NCBI GenBank assembly: GCA_016722285.1
Contig: JADKGI010000012.1
Location: forward strand, 17,696 to 81,695
Reading direction: 5' to 3'
Length of the DNA: 64,000 nucleotides
Origin: Saprospiraceae bacterium
Lineage (GTDB): Bacteria; Bacteroidota; Bacteroidia; Chitinophagales; Saprospiraceae
Under the pieces are notes generated by a model. The model did not search any database. It was not told where the DNA came from and was given only the letters and a program-made list of their open reading frames with translations. Each line of letters starts with the position of its first letter. Position 1 is the stretch's first letter. A program made the translations under genes and the position numbers. Below, piece by piece: positions 35,660-43,906 of the stretch.

Positions 35660-37825
35660 GGCAACAATGGAGTAATAAATCACCTTGTTCAGGGCGGAGG
35701 CGGATCTTTTACCTTCCTTTGGAGTGGCGGCTCAACTTCTGCAAACAGGACAGGCCTTTCTGCCGGATCATATACAGTTACCGTTTCAGATGGTAACAAT
35801 TGTACTGTTACAAAAACATACGTAGTTAGTCAGCCATCTCAGGTAGCCATAAATCCGACAGTTACACAACCTACCTGTATCATTAACGGATCAGTATCGA
35901 TTGCTATAAGCGGAGGTAAATCACCCTATGTTTCTGATTGGGCAGATATGGCCGGTACCAACAATACTTCTTCAAGATCGGGATTATCTCCGGGAACCTA
36001 TAGCCTGACTGTCACTGATTCAAAATTTTGTTCAGTCTCATATTCGACAGTGATTAATCCTCCATCATCTTGCCCATCCGCATTGGAAGTATGTATATCT
36101 GATATACCGGAAACTTTTTCGACCACCCCGGATCCGACTGTGAGCAGTTATACATGGACCGTTCCAACGGGAGCAGTGATTATTTCAGGCCAGGGAACAA
36201 TATCAATCAGGGTAAACTGGGCCGGTGTACCTGTAGGATCTGATTTGATTTGTGTAAGTACGTCTAATTCCTGCGGACCGGGCCAGCAGTATTGCAGGAC
36301 AATTATTACGAAAGGATTGGTAGCTACAGTTACATCATCGCCACCGTGCGCAGGAAATGATTTGATATTATATAGTAGTGGTGGGATAAATTATACCTGG
36401 ACCGGGCCAAATGGATTCGCATCCACATCAGACAATCCTGTAAGATATAATACTAATGCAACACATTCCGGATATTATGCGGTGACCATTACAGATAACA
36501 ATGGATGTAAAGCTACCGGTGGATTAAATGTAAACATTGAAGACCCGCCATCAGCTTCATTTATTCCTTACAATGCAGGTTGTGGTCAAACAAACGGATT
36601 CATAGATTTAAGTGTTTTTGGAGGCGCTTCGCCTTATAATTATATCTGGTCAAATGGGACAACCACTCAGGACAATGTAGCTCTCTCATCCGGAAATTAT
36701 ATCGTGACAGTGACAGATGCAAACGGATGTATCACTACCGGGTCTGCTTCCATTGGAGAAGTAAATGGCCCCTCGGTCAATTTAACGGGTATGAATATAC
36801 CATGTTATGGCAGCAATTCAGGAACTATTGAGAATAATGTAAGTGGTGGAACAGCGCCATATTCATATTATTGGTCACATGGTGCCACCACAAAAGACCT
36901 CACTAACTTACCGCAGGGTCTCTATGAAGTTACCGTAGTAGATGCCAATGGTTGTGCTGATGTGAAATCAATTTCTATTTTTGAACCCAGAGTCCTCTTC
37001 GCAGACAGGTCTGTAACCGATGTATTATGCAATGGCAGCAGTACGGGCTCAATAACTGTAAATGTCACCGGAGGTATAAGTCCATATAGTATAATGTGGG
37101 CAGGTGGTGCCACAACATTTCAGCGCACACTTTTATCGGCTGGAACGTATCTGGCTACTGTGACGGATGCAAATGGCTGTCAACAACCGATACAAGTTGT
37201 TGTGAGTCAACCCCTTGCTCCTTTGTCAAGCAGTTTGTCCGCTACAGATGTAGCATGCTACAATTCAAATAATGGCTCAATAAATCAAACAACTTCAGGC
37301 GGTACGAAGCCTTATTCATACCAATGGTCATCCATTGAGAATCCGGGATTCAATTCAACTTCAGAGGATATTTCAACATTACAACAGGGCAATTATATAG
37401 TTACTGTGACCGATGCACGGGGATGTTCAGTTTCTGCAAATGCCTTAATTTCTCAACCCGACACACTGATAAATTCACTTACAGGAACAAACTTAAGCTG
37501 TTTTAAATCTCAAAATGGTACTATCACCCAAACAGTAAGCGGCGGTAATAGCCCCTATTCATATTTATGGTCAGATGGAAAAACAACAGCAAACAGAACG
37601 CTGCTTCAGGCAGGCAATTTTACGGTCACTGTTACGGACAGTAAAGGATGTATATCCACTTCAACAAAGTCGATTACTGAGCCCGCAGAGTTACTTTCGA
37701 CAGCCACACCTACTCATATCGAATGCAATAGTAATGCATCCGGAAACATAGTTTTAAGTACATCAGGAGTGGTCATCCCCCATTTCATTATCTCTGGTCA
37801 AATGGAAGTACGACAAAAGACATAA
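35660..37825 (+). CDS. Giant SprB-repeat adhesin 1, third fragment
   Basis: The frame is open from 35660. It holds two SprB-like repeats, then a PKD-like module (PTVSSYTWTVPTGAVIISGQ, VRVNWAGVP-like) at 36060-36310 and an Ig-like module (GINYTWTGPNGFAS). Six SprB repeats of about 70-80 residues follow, each with the pattern C-x-G-x-x-x-G-x-I, GG-x-x-PY-x-Y-x-WS, T-x-x-L-x-x-G-x-Y-x-VTVTD-x-x-GC. SprB repeats are known from the mobile gliding adhesin of Flavobacterium johnsoniae. The frame is lost at a C5 run (37777-37781); adding one C gives IPPFHYLWSNGSTTKDIT, the expected repeat. Confidence 0.8.
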   Translation, partial: GNNGVINHLVQGGGGSFTFLWSGGSTSANRTGLSAGSYTVTVSDGNNCTVTKTYVVSQPSQVAINPTVTQPTCIINGSVSIAISGGKSPYVSDWADMAGTNNTSSRSGLSPGTYSLTVTDSKFCSVSYSTVINPPSSCPSALEVCISDIPETFSTTPDPTVSSYTWTVPTGAVIISGQGTISIRVNWAGVPVGSDLICVSTSNSCGPGQQYCRTIITKGLVATVTSSPPCAGNDLILYSSGGINYTWTGPNGFASTSDNPVRYNTNATHSGYYAVTITDNNGCKATGGLNVNIEDPPSASFIPYNAGCGQTNGFIDLSVFGGASPYNYIWSNGTTTQDNVALSSGNYIVTVTDANGCITTGSASIGEVNGPSVNLTGMNIPCYGSNSGTIENNVSGGTAPYSYYWSHGATTKDLTNLPQGLYEVTVVDANGCADVKSISIFEPRVLFADRSVTDVLCNGSSTGSITVNVTGGISPYSIMWAGGATTFQRTLLSAGTYLATVTDANGCQQPIQVVVSQPLAPLSSSLSATDVACYNSNNGSINQTTSGGTKPYSYQWSSIENPGFNSTSEDISTLQQGNYIVTVTDARGCSVSANALISQPDTLINSLTGTNLSCFKSQNGTITQTVSGGNSPYSYLWSDGKTTANRTLLQAGNFTVTVTDSKGCISTSTKSITEPAELLSTATPTHIECNSNASGNIVLSTSGVVIPHFIISGQMEVRQKT

Positions 37826-40800
37826 CAAACCTTTCGGCAGACAATTACATTGTGACTGTCTCAGACAATAATAACTGCAGCAATATTATTCAGGTTCAGA
37901 TCAATCAGGGTACGCCATTTGCATCTGACGAATTCATAAAGCATGTGTCCTGCAATGGTGGCAGTGACGGTGGAATCGATTACTATGTAAGGGGTGGTGT
38001 GGGCCCTTATACTTTTGCCTGGTCAACAGGTGCAACCACTAAAGATATCACTGATCTTTCGGAAGGTGCTTATCAAGTGACTTTTACAGATACAAAAGGT
38101 TGCAGTGCATCCGGATTTTTCATAGTTTCGGAACCTACATTTTTATATACGGCAAACCTCATTGTTGATGTAAATTGCTACAGTGGTGTCGATGGTATAG
38201 TTACAGCGTATCCAACCGGAGGTGTAGGACCATACAAGCTTGCCTGGTCGAGCGGTTCGAGCGCACAGACTATTACTGTTCCGCATGGTACTTATACCGT
38301 CACCGTGACTGACTCATATGGATGCGTCGCATCTACTTCTTCTCAGGTAAATGAACCTGCAGAACTTTTATTGTCAGCCAATATAACAGCTCCATGTCCG
38401 GGACAATCCAACGGATTTGTATCGCTGAACGTATCAGGAGGTACACTACCCTATACTTTCACATGGTCAAATGGAGGGCCTTCACAGCAGGTACGTTCTG
38501 GCCTGGGTGCAGGAACTTATGGAGTGACCCTGACTGATGGTCATGGTTGCATTAAAATTATTAGTTTTGACCTTATTCCATTAAATGGGGCCCTGCAATC
38601 TTTTGCTCCTTCATGTGTTGTAAACGGATCCGGAAATGTGGAAACAAATCCGGATGGGGAAGAATATGCGGTCATAAATGGAGGCAATCTGCCTTACACT
38701 TTTACCTGGTCAACAGGATCAAATGCTCCTTTTATCACAGGATTAAACGCAGGTACTTATACCGTTACAGTGACGAGTGGTGGGTGTGGTATAGTTAAAA
38801 CGGGTACATTATTCGGAGCACTTTGCAGCCCTCCTGTTGCTGTTGATGATCATTATGTTACAGAAATAAATGTTCCCATTACCAACGGAAGCGTCGCTCT
38901 GAATGATTATGATCCAAACAATGAGTTTCCGCTTACATTTATTCCTTTAGGTTTTATAAATTCTGTAGCAGGTACGATCACGTGGGACAGTACCTTCAAC
39001 GGCGCGTTTTCATTTTATCCTGCGACAAATTTTACCGGAACGCTGGAAATTCCGTATCAGCTATGTGACTCTATGGACCTGTGTGTACAGGCTAAATTAT
39101 TTATCACTGTTTCAAAACCTGTTTTGGGTCTTAGTAAGCGCGTATCTTCAAGCCCTATGTTAAGTGGTCAGAATGCATATGATTTTACATATACCGTTGA
39201 AGCTCACAATCTTTCGGCTCTGCCATTAAATATACTCCAAATTACCGATAAACTCGATACCGCGTTTGCCGGAGCAGTTTCATGGTCGGTTACCAGTATC
39301 CAAAGTCCTGATTTCACAGTTAATAATTCTTACAATGGTACCAGTAATATAAATTTATTGTCAGGTGCTCACCAGTTAAGTGGACTAAGTACAGGGACTA
39401 TTAATTTAGGGATACATCTGGTGCCCGGGACTAACCTTGGCCCTTATTACAATTCGGCAAGGGTCACCGGTGAATCTCCTGCATTTACTCCATTATCAGA
39501 TATTTCGCAAAATGGTTTTAATCCCGATCCGGACAACGATGGAGATCCTACCAATAATAATGCGCCAACCCCTGTTCTATTATGTCCTGTAGTAAATATT
39601 ACCGGGAATAGTGAAATATGTATAGGAGCAACTACAACACTTACTTCTGTTCCAAACGGTACATGGATAAGCAGTAATTCCGCAATTGCTCAGGTAAATA
39701 ATTCAGGTGTGGTGGTGGGAATTGCTGCTGGAAAAGCATCCTTTACCTTTATTGAATCATCTTCCGGATGCATCACAAATGCTACTGACTCAATTACAGT
39801 ATTGTCAAAACCTGTTGTAGCCATTACAGGTCTTTCAGATATATGCGCAGCAACTACCACAACATTATCCCCCACGACGGGAGGTTATTGGACAAGCTCA
39901 AATACCAGTGTCGCCACGGTGACAAATAATGGTATCGTCACAGGAAAAATTCCCGGGAAAGCTTCATTCTATTTTACAAATGCGATGACAGGTTGTACCT
40001 CAGTCGCTACTGATTCAATTACCGTGAGGATCAATCCAACTATTAATTTTACAGGCGATTCCATCTTATGTGTCGGAAGTACCACTAACGTAAATCCAAC
40101 ATCAGGGGGCACATGGATAAGTTCAAACCCTACTGTAGCCACCATAACTCAGGCAGGTTTGGTGACAGCCATATCAAATGGTTTGACCTATTTGAGCTAT
40201 ACTACGGATGCCGGGTGCAGCAGAAATATGACCCTGCCTGTGATTGTAAAAGGAAATACATTTGTCCAAATGGGAGGGCCGGCTGAAATATGTAATGGCA
40301 CCACAACACAATTGCTTCCGTCATCCGGCGGAACCTGGATAAGCAATCAGCCTTCTATTGCATCAGTTTCGATCAATGGTCTTGTATCCGGTTTAGCCGT
40401 GGGATATGCATCATTTTATTTTACTGATTCGGTTTCCGGTTGCTTATCAAACCTGGGTCAGGTAGTTACCGTACTGCCTTCAGTATCCCTTTCATACTCT
40501 GGACCTTCAACTATTTGTGAAGGTTCAGTGACGAATGTACTGCCTGCAACAGGAGGCGTATGGTTTAGCAGTAATAATGATATAGCTACCGTTTCCTCAT
40601 CCGGCTCTGTTTCAGGACTATCTCCGGGTTTGGTAACATTTACATATATATCATCTTCTACTGGTTGCGCTTTCCAACTGTCACCTATATTGAAGGTAAA
40701 TGCGAGGCCTGTAATCTCAATGAGCGCACCCGGACCCATATGTCAGGGAGGCAACATTTCATTGCTTCCTTCTACAGGCGGAAGCTGGGTAAGTAATGAT

Positions 40801-43215
40801 TCTCTGGTTGCATCGGTAACTAATTCAGGGTTGGTAACCGGATTACTACAGGGGACGGCAAGATTTACCTATACCGTCGATAGCACCGGATGCACATCTT
40901 TGCAATCTGAGCTGCTGACAGTGCATGCACGGCCGACGATATCAATATCAGGCAGTTCAAATATTTGTGAAGGGGCCCAAACAATGCTTCTTCCCACTTC
41001 AGGCGGTACCTGGGCCAGTACGGATAATAACATAGCCATAGTAGATAATTCAGGATCGGTGCTGGCCATTTCAGCCGGTCAGGTGAGATTCTATTTTTCA
41101 GACTCAGGCACAGGATGTACGTCTGATGTCAGCGGTGTGATTACTGTCAGCGATGCACCTGATGTGTCAGTTACTGGTAGCAATGACATTTGTGCAGGGT
41201 TCAGAACCACACTTTCACCGACATCGGGCGGTGTGTGGACAAGCAGCAATTCCAATATTGCTACCGTTACCAATACAGGTATTGTGACGGGAGTTTCTTA
41301 CGGTCAGGCTAGTTTCAGGTTTACGTCATCAGTATCCGGATGTACTTCTGCATACACTACACCACCAATAATAGTCAACAGGTGTATTTTAAATGATTTT
41401 AATATCACAAAAGTAAATATCTCAGTGTCAGGAAATGTCAGCACAAATGATGTAGTACCTGGCGGATATCTGTATAGTACGACACCAATTCTTGTCAGTA
41501 AACCATCAACAGGAACACCGGTAATCAATATGTCGTCAAATGGAAGTTATACTTTTGTCGCCGATGCTTCCGGAACGTATGAATATACAGTTTCACTATG
41601 TTCGCCTGTATATAACGGTCTTTGTATCCAGTCTGTACTCACTATTCTTGTCTCCAATATCGCTGTCGATGGCAAGACTCCGATAGCAGTCGATGATCGG
41701 GCAGTTACATTTGCCAATGCTAACCCGGCACTTCCCGGAATTCCTGTTACTTTGCCATCTCTTGCGAATGACCACTGCTTGTATAACATTGCCTGCGCTC
41801 TTGATCCAACCTCAGTTTTAGTAACTGTTCCCCCTCAAAATGGCTTTACATCGGTGGATGGAGCCGGAAATATAACATATACACCTGGTCCGGGTTTTGT
41901 AGGTTCTGTCACGCTAAGATACAGGGTTTGTATTGAAGGTGAGCCTGCAAATTGTGCTTCAGCCATCCAGTTGATTGATGTGTTGGATGAATCTCAAATT
42001 AATCTGAATTCTACACATGCGGTTGACGATTTCTACAATACAAACAGGGAAACATCGGTTTCAGGAAATGTACTTACCAATGATTATGATGCTGAAGGAG
42101 ATATGCAGACTGTAATCGCCAAAGGGACAGCTATGTCGCCTGTTTTAGTTACGGGTGGCTCTTATTATCTGAGTTCGACAGGCAATTTTACATTTACGCC
42201 TGCCTTGGGTTTTTCAGGACCCGCTTCATTTGTTTATAAAGTATGTGATAATAATGCTGTGTCAAAATGTGACAGTGCAACGGTATATTTGTATGTCACT
42301 GATGATATTTCATTTAGAATAAGGGTATATCTCGAAGGAGCTTTAAATGGCAACGGAAATGCAGTAGGATCCACTGGCAGACCTTTAATGCGGGACAATC
42401 TGAGAAGCAGTCCTTTTACAGGTAGCAATTATATACCTATGAAAGATCCGTATAAATATCAGAGTGCTTTTGTTGATGTCAGAACAAAATTCATTCACAA
42501 AGGCGCCGGACTATTATCCAAATTTGACAGTTTATCGAACGCAAACACTGTCTTAAGTGCTCAGGGAGAGAATTCAATTGTGGATTGGGTTTTTGTAGAA
42601 TTCAGGTCAGAATCAGATTCTACTCTTGTATTGGTCACCAGATCTGGTTTATTGCAGAGAGACGGAGATATAGTTGATCTGGATGGAATTAGCCCGCTAC
42701 GGGTACCGGGAATTGGAGCCGGAAAATATTTTGTCGTAGTAAGACATCGAAACCATATGGGTGTCATGTCAAAAAAGGTACACAATAGTGGCTTGATTGA
42801 TTTTACGTCTCCACAAACTGAAGTATTTGATTATGGAAATACGTTGAACAACGGTTATGATTATACCGGATTGGCCATGAAGAGCAATGTTGTCCAGGGC
42901 TATAAGGCACTTTGGGCAGGTGACTTTGACGGGGACAAGCGACTGAAGTTTGTTAATCCTAATGATGACCTCAATATTTTATTTTTTGATGTATTGATAT
43001 ATCCGGGAAATTCGAATACAAATGCCAATTATGATTTTAGCTATGGGTATCTCCAGGGAGATTACAATATGGATGGCAAATCTAAATTTGACAATCCAAG
43101 TGATGATAAAAATCTGATATTCAGTCAGATACTTCTGCATCCACTCAATTCCGGCATACTTTCAAATTTTAATTATATCATCGAGCAAGTGCCACCGGCC
43201 CGTTCGGATCAATAG
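37783..43215 (+). CDS. Giant SprB-repeat adhesin 1, C-terminal fragment
   Basis: This is the final and longest piece (about 1,800 residues), open from 37783. In order: four or five SprB repeats (to 38825); a cadherin-like module (VAVDDHYVTEINVPITNG); a DUF11-like module (LGLSKRVSSSPMLSG, FNPDPDNDGDPTNNN); eight Big_2-like Ig repeats (39582-41393); two more VDDFYN/NDYD cadherin-type modules; and a C-terminal domain from about 42310 (FRIRVYLEGALNGNG, NSIVDWVFVEFRSE, LLQRDGDIVDLDG). The end carries two EF-hand-like loops (42922 and 43060). No YPNP-type T9SS tail is present. Ignoring indels the whole protein is about 3,550 residues. Adhesion or gliding is the probable role. Confidence 0.82.
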   Translation, partial: FHYLWSNGSTTKDITNLSADNYIVTVSDNNNCSNIIQVQINQGTPFASDEFIKHVSCNGGSDGGIDYYVRGGVGPYTFAWSTGATTKDITDLSEGAYQVTFTDTKGCSASGFFIVSEPTFLYTANLIVDVNCYSGVDGIVTAYPTGGVGPYKLAWSSGSSAQTITVPHGTYTVTVTDSYGCVASTSSQVNEPAELLLSANITAPCPGQSNGFVSLNVSGGTLPYTFTWSNGGPSQQVRSGLGAGTYGVTLTDGHGCIKIISFDLIPLNGALQSFAPSCVVNGSGNVETNPDGEEYAVINGGNLPYTFTWSTGSNAPFITGLNAGTYTVTVTSGGCGIVKTGTLFGALCSPPVAVDDHYVTEINVPITNGSVALNDYDPNNEFPLTFIPLGFINSVAGTITWDSTFNGAFSFYPATNFTGTLEIPYQLCDSMDLCVQAKLFITVSKPVLGLSKRVSSSPMLSGQNAYDFTYTVEAHNLSALPLNILQITDKLDTAFAGAVSWSVTSIQSPDFTVNNSYNGTSNINLLSGAHQLSGLSTGTINLGIHLVPGTNLGPYYNSARVTGESPAFTPLSDISQNGFNPDPDNDGDPTNNNAPTPVLLCPVVNITGNSEICIGATTTLTSVPNGTWISSNSAIAQVNNSGVVVGIAAGKASFTFIESSSGCITNATDSITVLSKPVVAITGLSDICAATTTTLSPTTGGYWTSSNTSVATVTNNGIVTGKIPGKASFYFTNAMTGCTSVATDSITVRINPTINFTGDSILCVGSTTNVNPTSGGTWISSNPTVATITQAGLVTAISNGLTYLSYTTDAGCSRNMTLPVIVKGNTFVQMGGPAEICNGTTTQLLPSSGGTWISNQPSIASVSINGLVSGLAVGYASFYFTDSVSGCLSNLGQVVTVLPSVSLSYSGPSTICEGSVTNVLPATGGVWFSSNNDIATVSSSGSVSGLSPGLVTFTYISSSTGCAFQLSPILKVNARPVISMSAPGPICQGGNISLLPSTGGSWVSNDSLVASVTNSGLVTGLLQGTARFTYTVDSTGCTSLQSELLTVHARPTISISGSSNICEGAQTMLLPTSGGTWASTDNNIAIVDNSGSVLAISAGQVRFYFSDSGTGCTSDVSGVITVSDAPDVSVTGSNDICAGFRTTLSPTSGGVWTSSNSNIATVTNTGIVTGVSYGQASFRFTSSVSGCTSAYTTPPIIVNRCILNDFNITKVNISVSGNVSTNDVVPGGYLYSTTPILVSKPSTGTPVINMSSNGSYTFVADASGTYEYTVSLCSPVYNGLCIQSVLTILVSNIAVDGKTPIAVDDRAVTFANANPALPGIPVTLPSLANDHCLYNIACALDPTSVLVTVPPQNGFTSVDGAGNITYTPGPGFVGSVTLRYRVCIEGEPANCASAIQLIDVLDESQINLNSTHAVDDFYNTNRETSVSGNVLTNDYDAEGDMQTVIAKGTAMSPVLVTGGSYYLSSTGNFTFTPALGFSGPASFVYKVCDNNAVSKCDSATVYLYVTDDISFRIRVYLEGALNGNGNAVGSTGRPLMRDNLRSSPFTGSNYIPMKDPYKYQSAFVDVRTKFIHKGAGLLSKFDSLSNANTVLSAQGENSIVDWVFVEFRSESDSTLVLVTRSGLLQRDGDIVDLDGISPLRVPGIGAGKYFVVVRHRNHMGVMSKKVHNSGLIDFTSPQTEVFDYGNTLNNGYDYTGLAMKSNVVQGYKALWAGDFDGDKRLKFVNPNDDLNILFFDVLIYPGNSNTNANYDFSYGYLQGDYNMDGKSKFDNPSDDKNLIFSQILLHPLNSGILSNFNYIIEQVPPARSDQ
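39582..41393 (+). repeat. Array of eight Big_2-like Ig repeats in giant adhesin 1
   Basis: Eight consecutive units of about 75 residues (225 bp). Each opens with G-x-x-x-IC-x-G, then a PTSGGTW-type strand, SSN-x-x-IATV, NSG-x-V-x-G and ends with S-x-x-GC. Each unit has two conserved cysteines, fitting one disulfide. Units are diverged, so the array is old. Confidence 0.85.
42922..43095 (+). other. Paired EF-hand/dockerin-like loops at the end of giant adhesin 1
   Basis: Two 12-residue loops 46 codons apart: DFDGDKRLKFVN (42922) and DYNMDGKSKFDN (43060). Acidic or Asn residues stand at positions 1, 3, 5 and 12 as in calcium-binding loops, and each is followed by P-x-DD-x-N-L/I and a hydrophobic helix (ILFFDVLIYP, LIFSQILLHP). 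The duplicated loop-helix layout is that of dockerins; binding is not shown. Confidence 0.6.
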
Positions 43216-43346
43216 GTCCTGGATGATGTTCAGAAAACCTTACTCTTTATCAGGTGAGTAATGAAAAGGCATCAGGGATCACAAAATATTCATGCGATTT
43301 ATTGGTAAAAGATATAGAAAATGTGCTGGCTATTTCCTATTGAAGT

Positions 43347-43502
43347 GGGTTTTAACCCGGTAAGCATTTTTCAATTGCCGCGGGTTTTAACCCTTGGTAA
43401 AGATGATAATGATTCATTTGGCTTTTGCCAAAACCATATAAATTTTGGCTAAAGCCAAACAATATCCTCCATTTTTTTTCACAGGCTAAAGCCAGCGGCA
43501 AT
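43347..43502. repeat. Nested inverted-repeat element between adhesin 1 and the next gene
   Basis: The 690-bp gap 43216-43906 holds this structured patch. GGGTTTTAACCC occurs twice (43347-43358, 43382-43393). CAATTGCCGCGGGTTTTAACCC (43372-43393) is mirrored imperfectly by GGCTAAAGCCAGCGGCAAT (43484-43502). Inside, TTTGGCTTTTGCCAAAA (43417-43433) is mirrored at 16 of 17 positions by TTTTGGCTAAAGCCAAA (43443-43459). No protein is encoded. It looks like a small non-autonomous or REP-like element and could also end transcription of the adhesin. The remainder of the gap shows nothing I recognise. Confidence 0.6.
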
Positions 43503-43906
43503 TTATTTTAATTTGCTATTATTCTATTCTTTACTATTCCATTTTATTGTAGGAAATCTGGTATTATGAATATAATTAAATACATCCGTTATATACCTTT
43601 TAATCTATAATCGGTCTATCAAAATATTCATTTTTATACATGAAAATACAATCTAATATGTATTTAGCTCAAAGATAGATTGTGTATGTATTTAATAAAA
43701 AAAGTGTAAAAAAATGTACAAATAACAGCAATGGTAAGGTCGCCATTTATGTGTCATAAAAGTTGAAAGGTAAGTTTACCGGCTTTCCGGAAATTTATTT
43801 TTATGCCCTAAAGTCTGAGAATAGTAATTATTTATTGCAGTTTTTTAGGATATACACCTGATTCATCACTCCGATATAATGAGTCAGTACAAAGCACCCG
43901 CAACCG

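Noticed and set aside
37777..37781. Phase variation at homopolymer tracts in the adhesin genes
   Set aside because: The tracts are only 3-5 bases long, shorter than typical phase-variable tracts; consensus error is simpler without read evidence.
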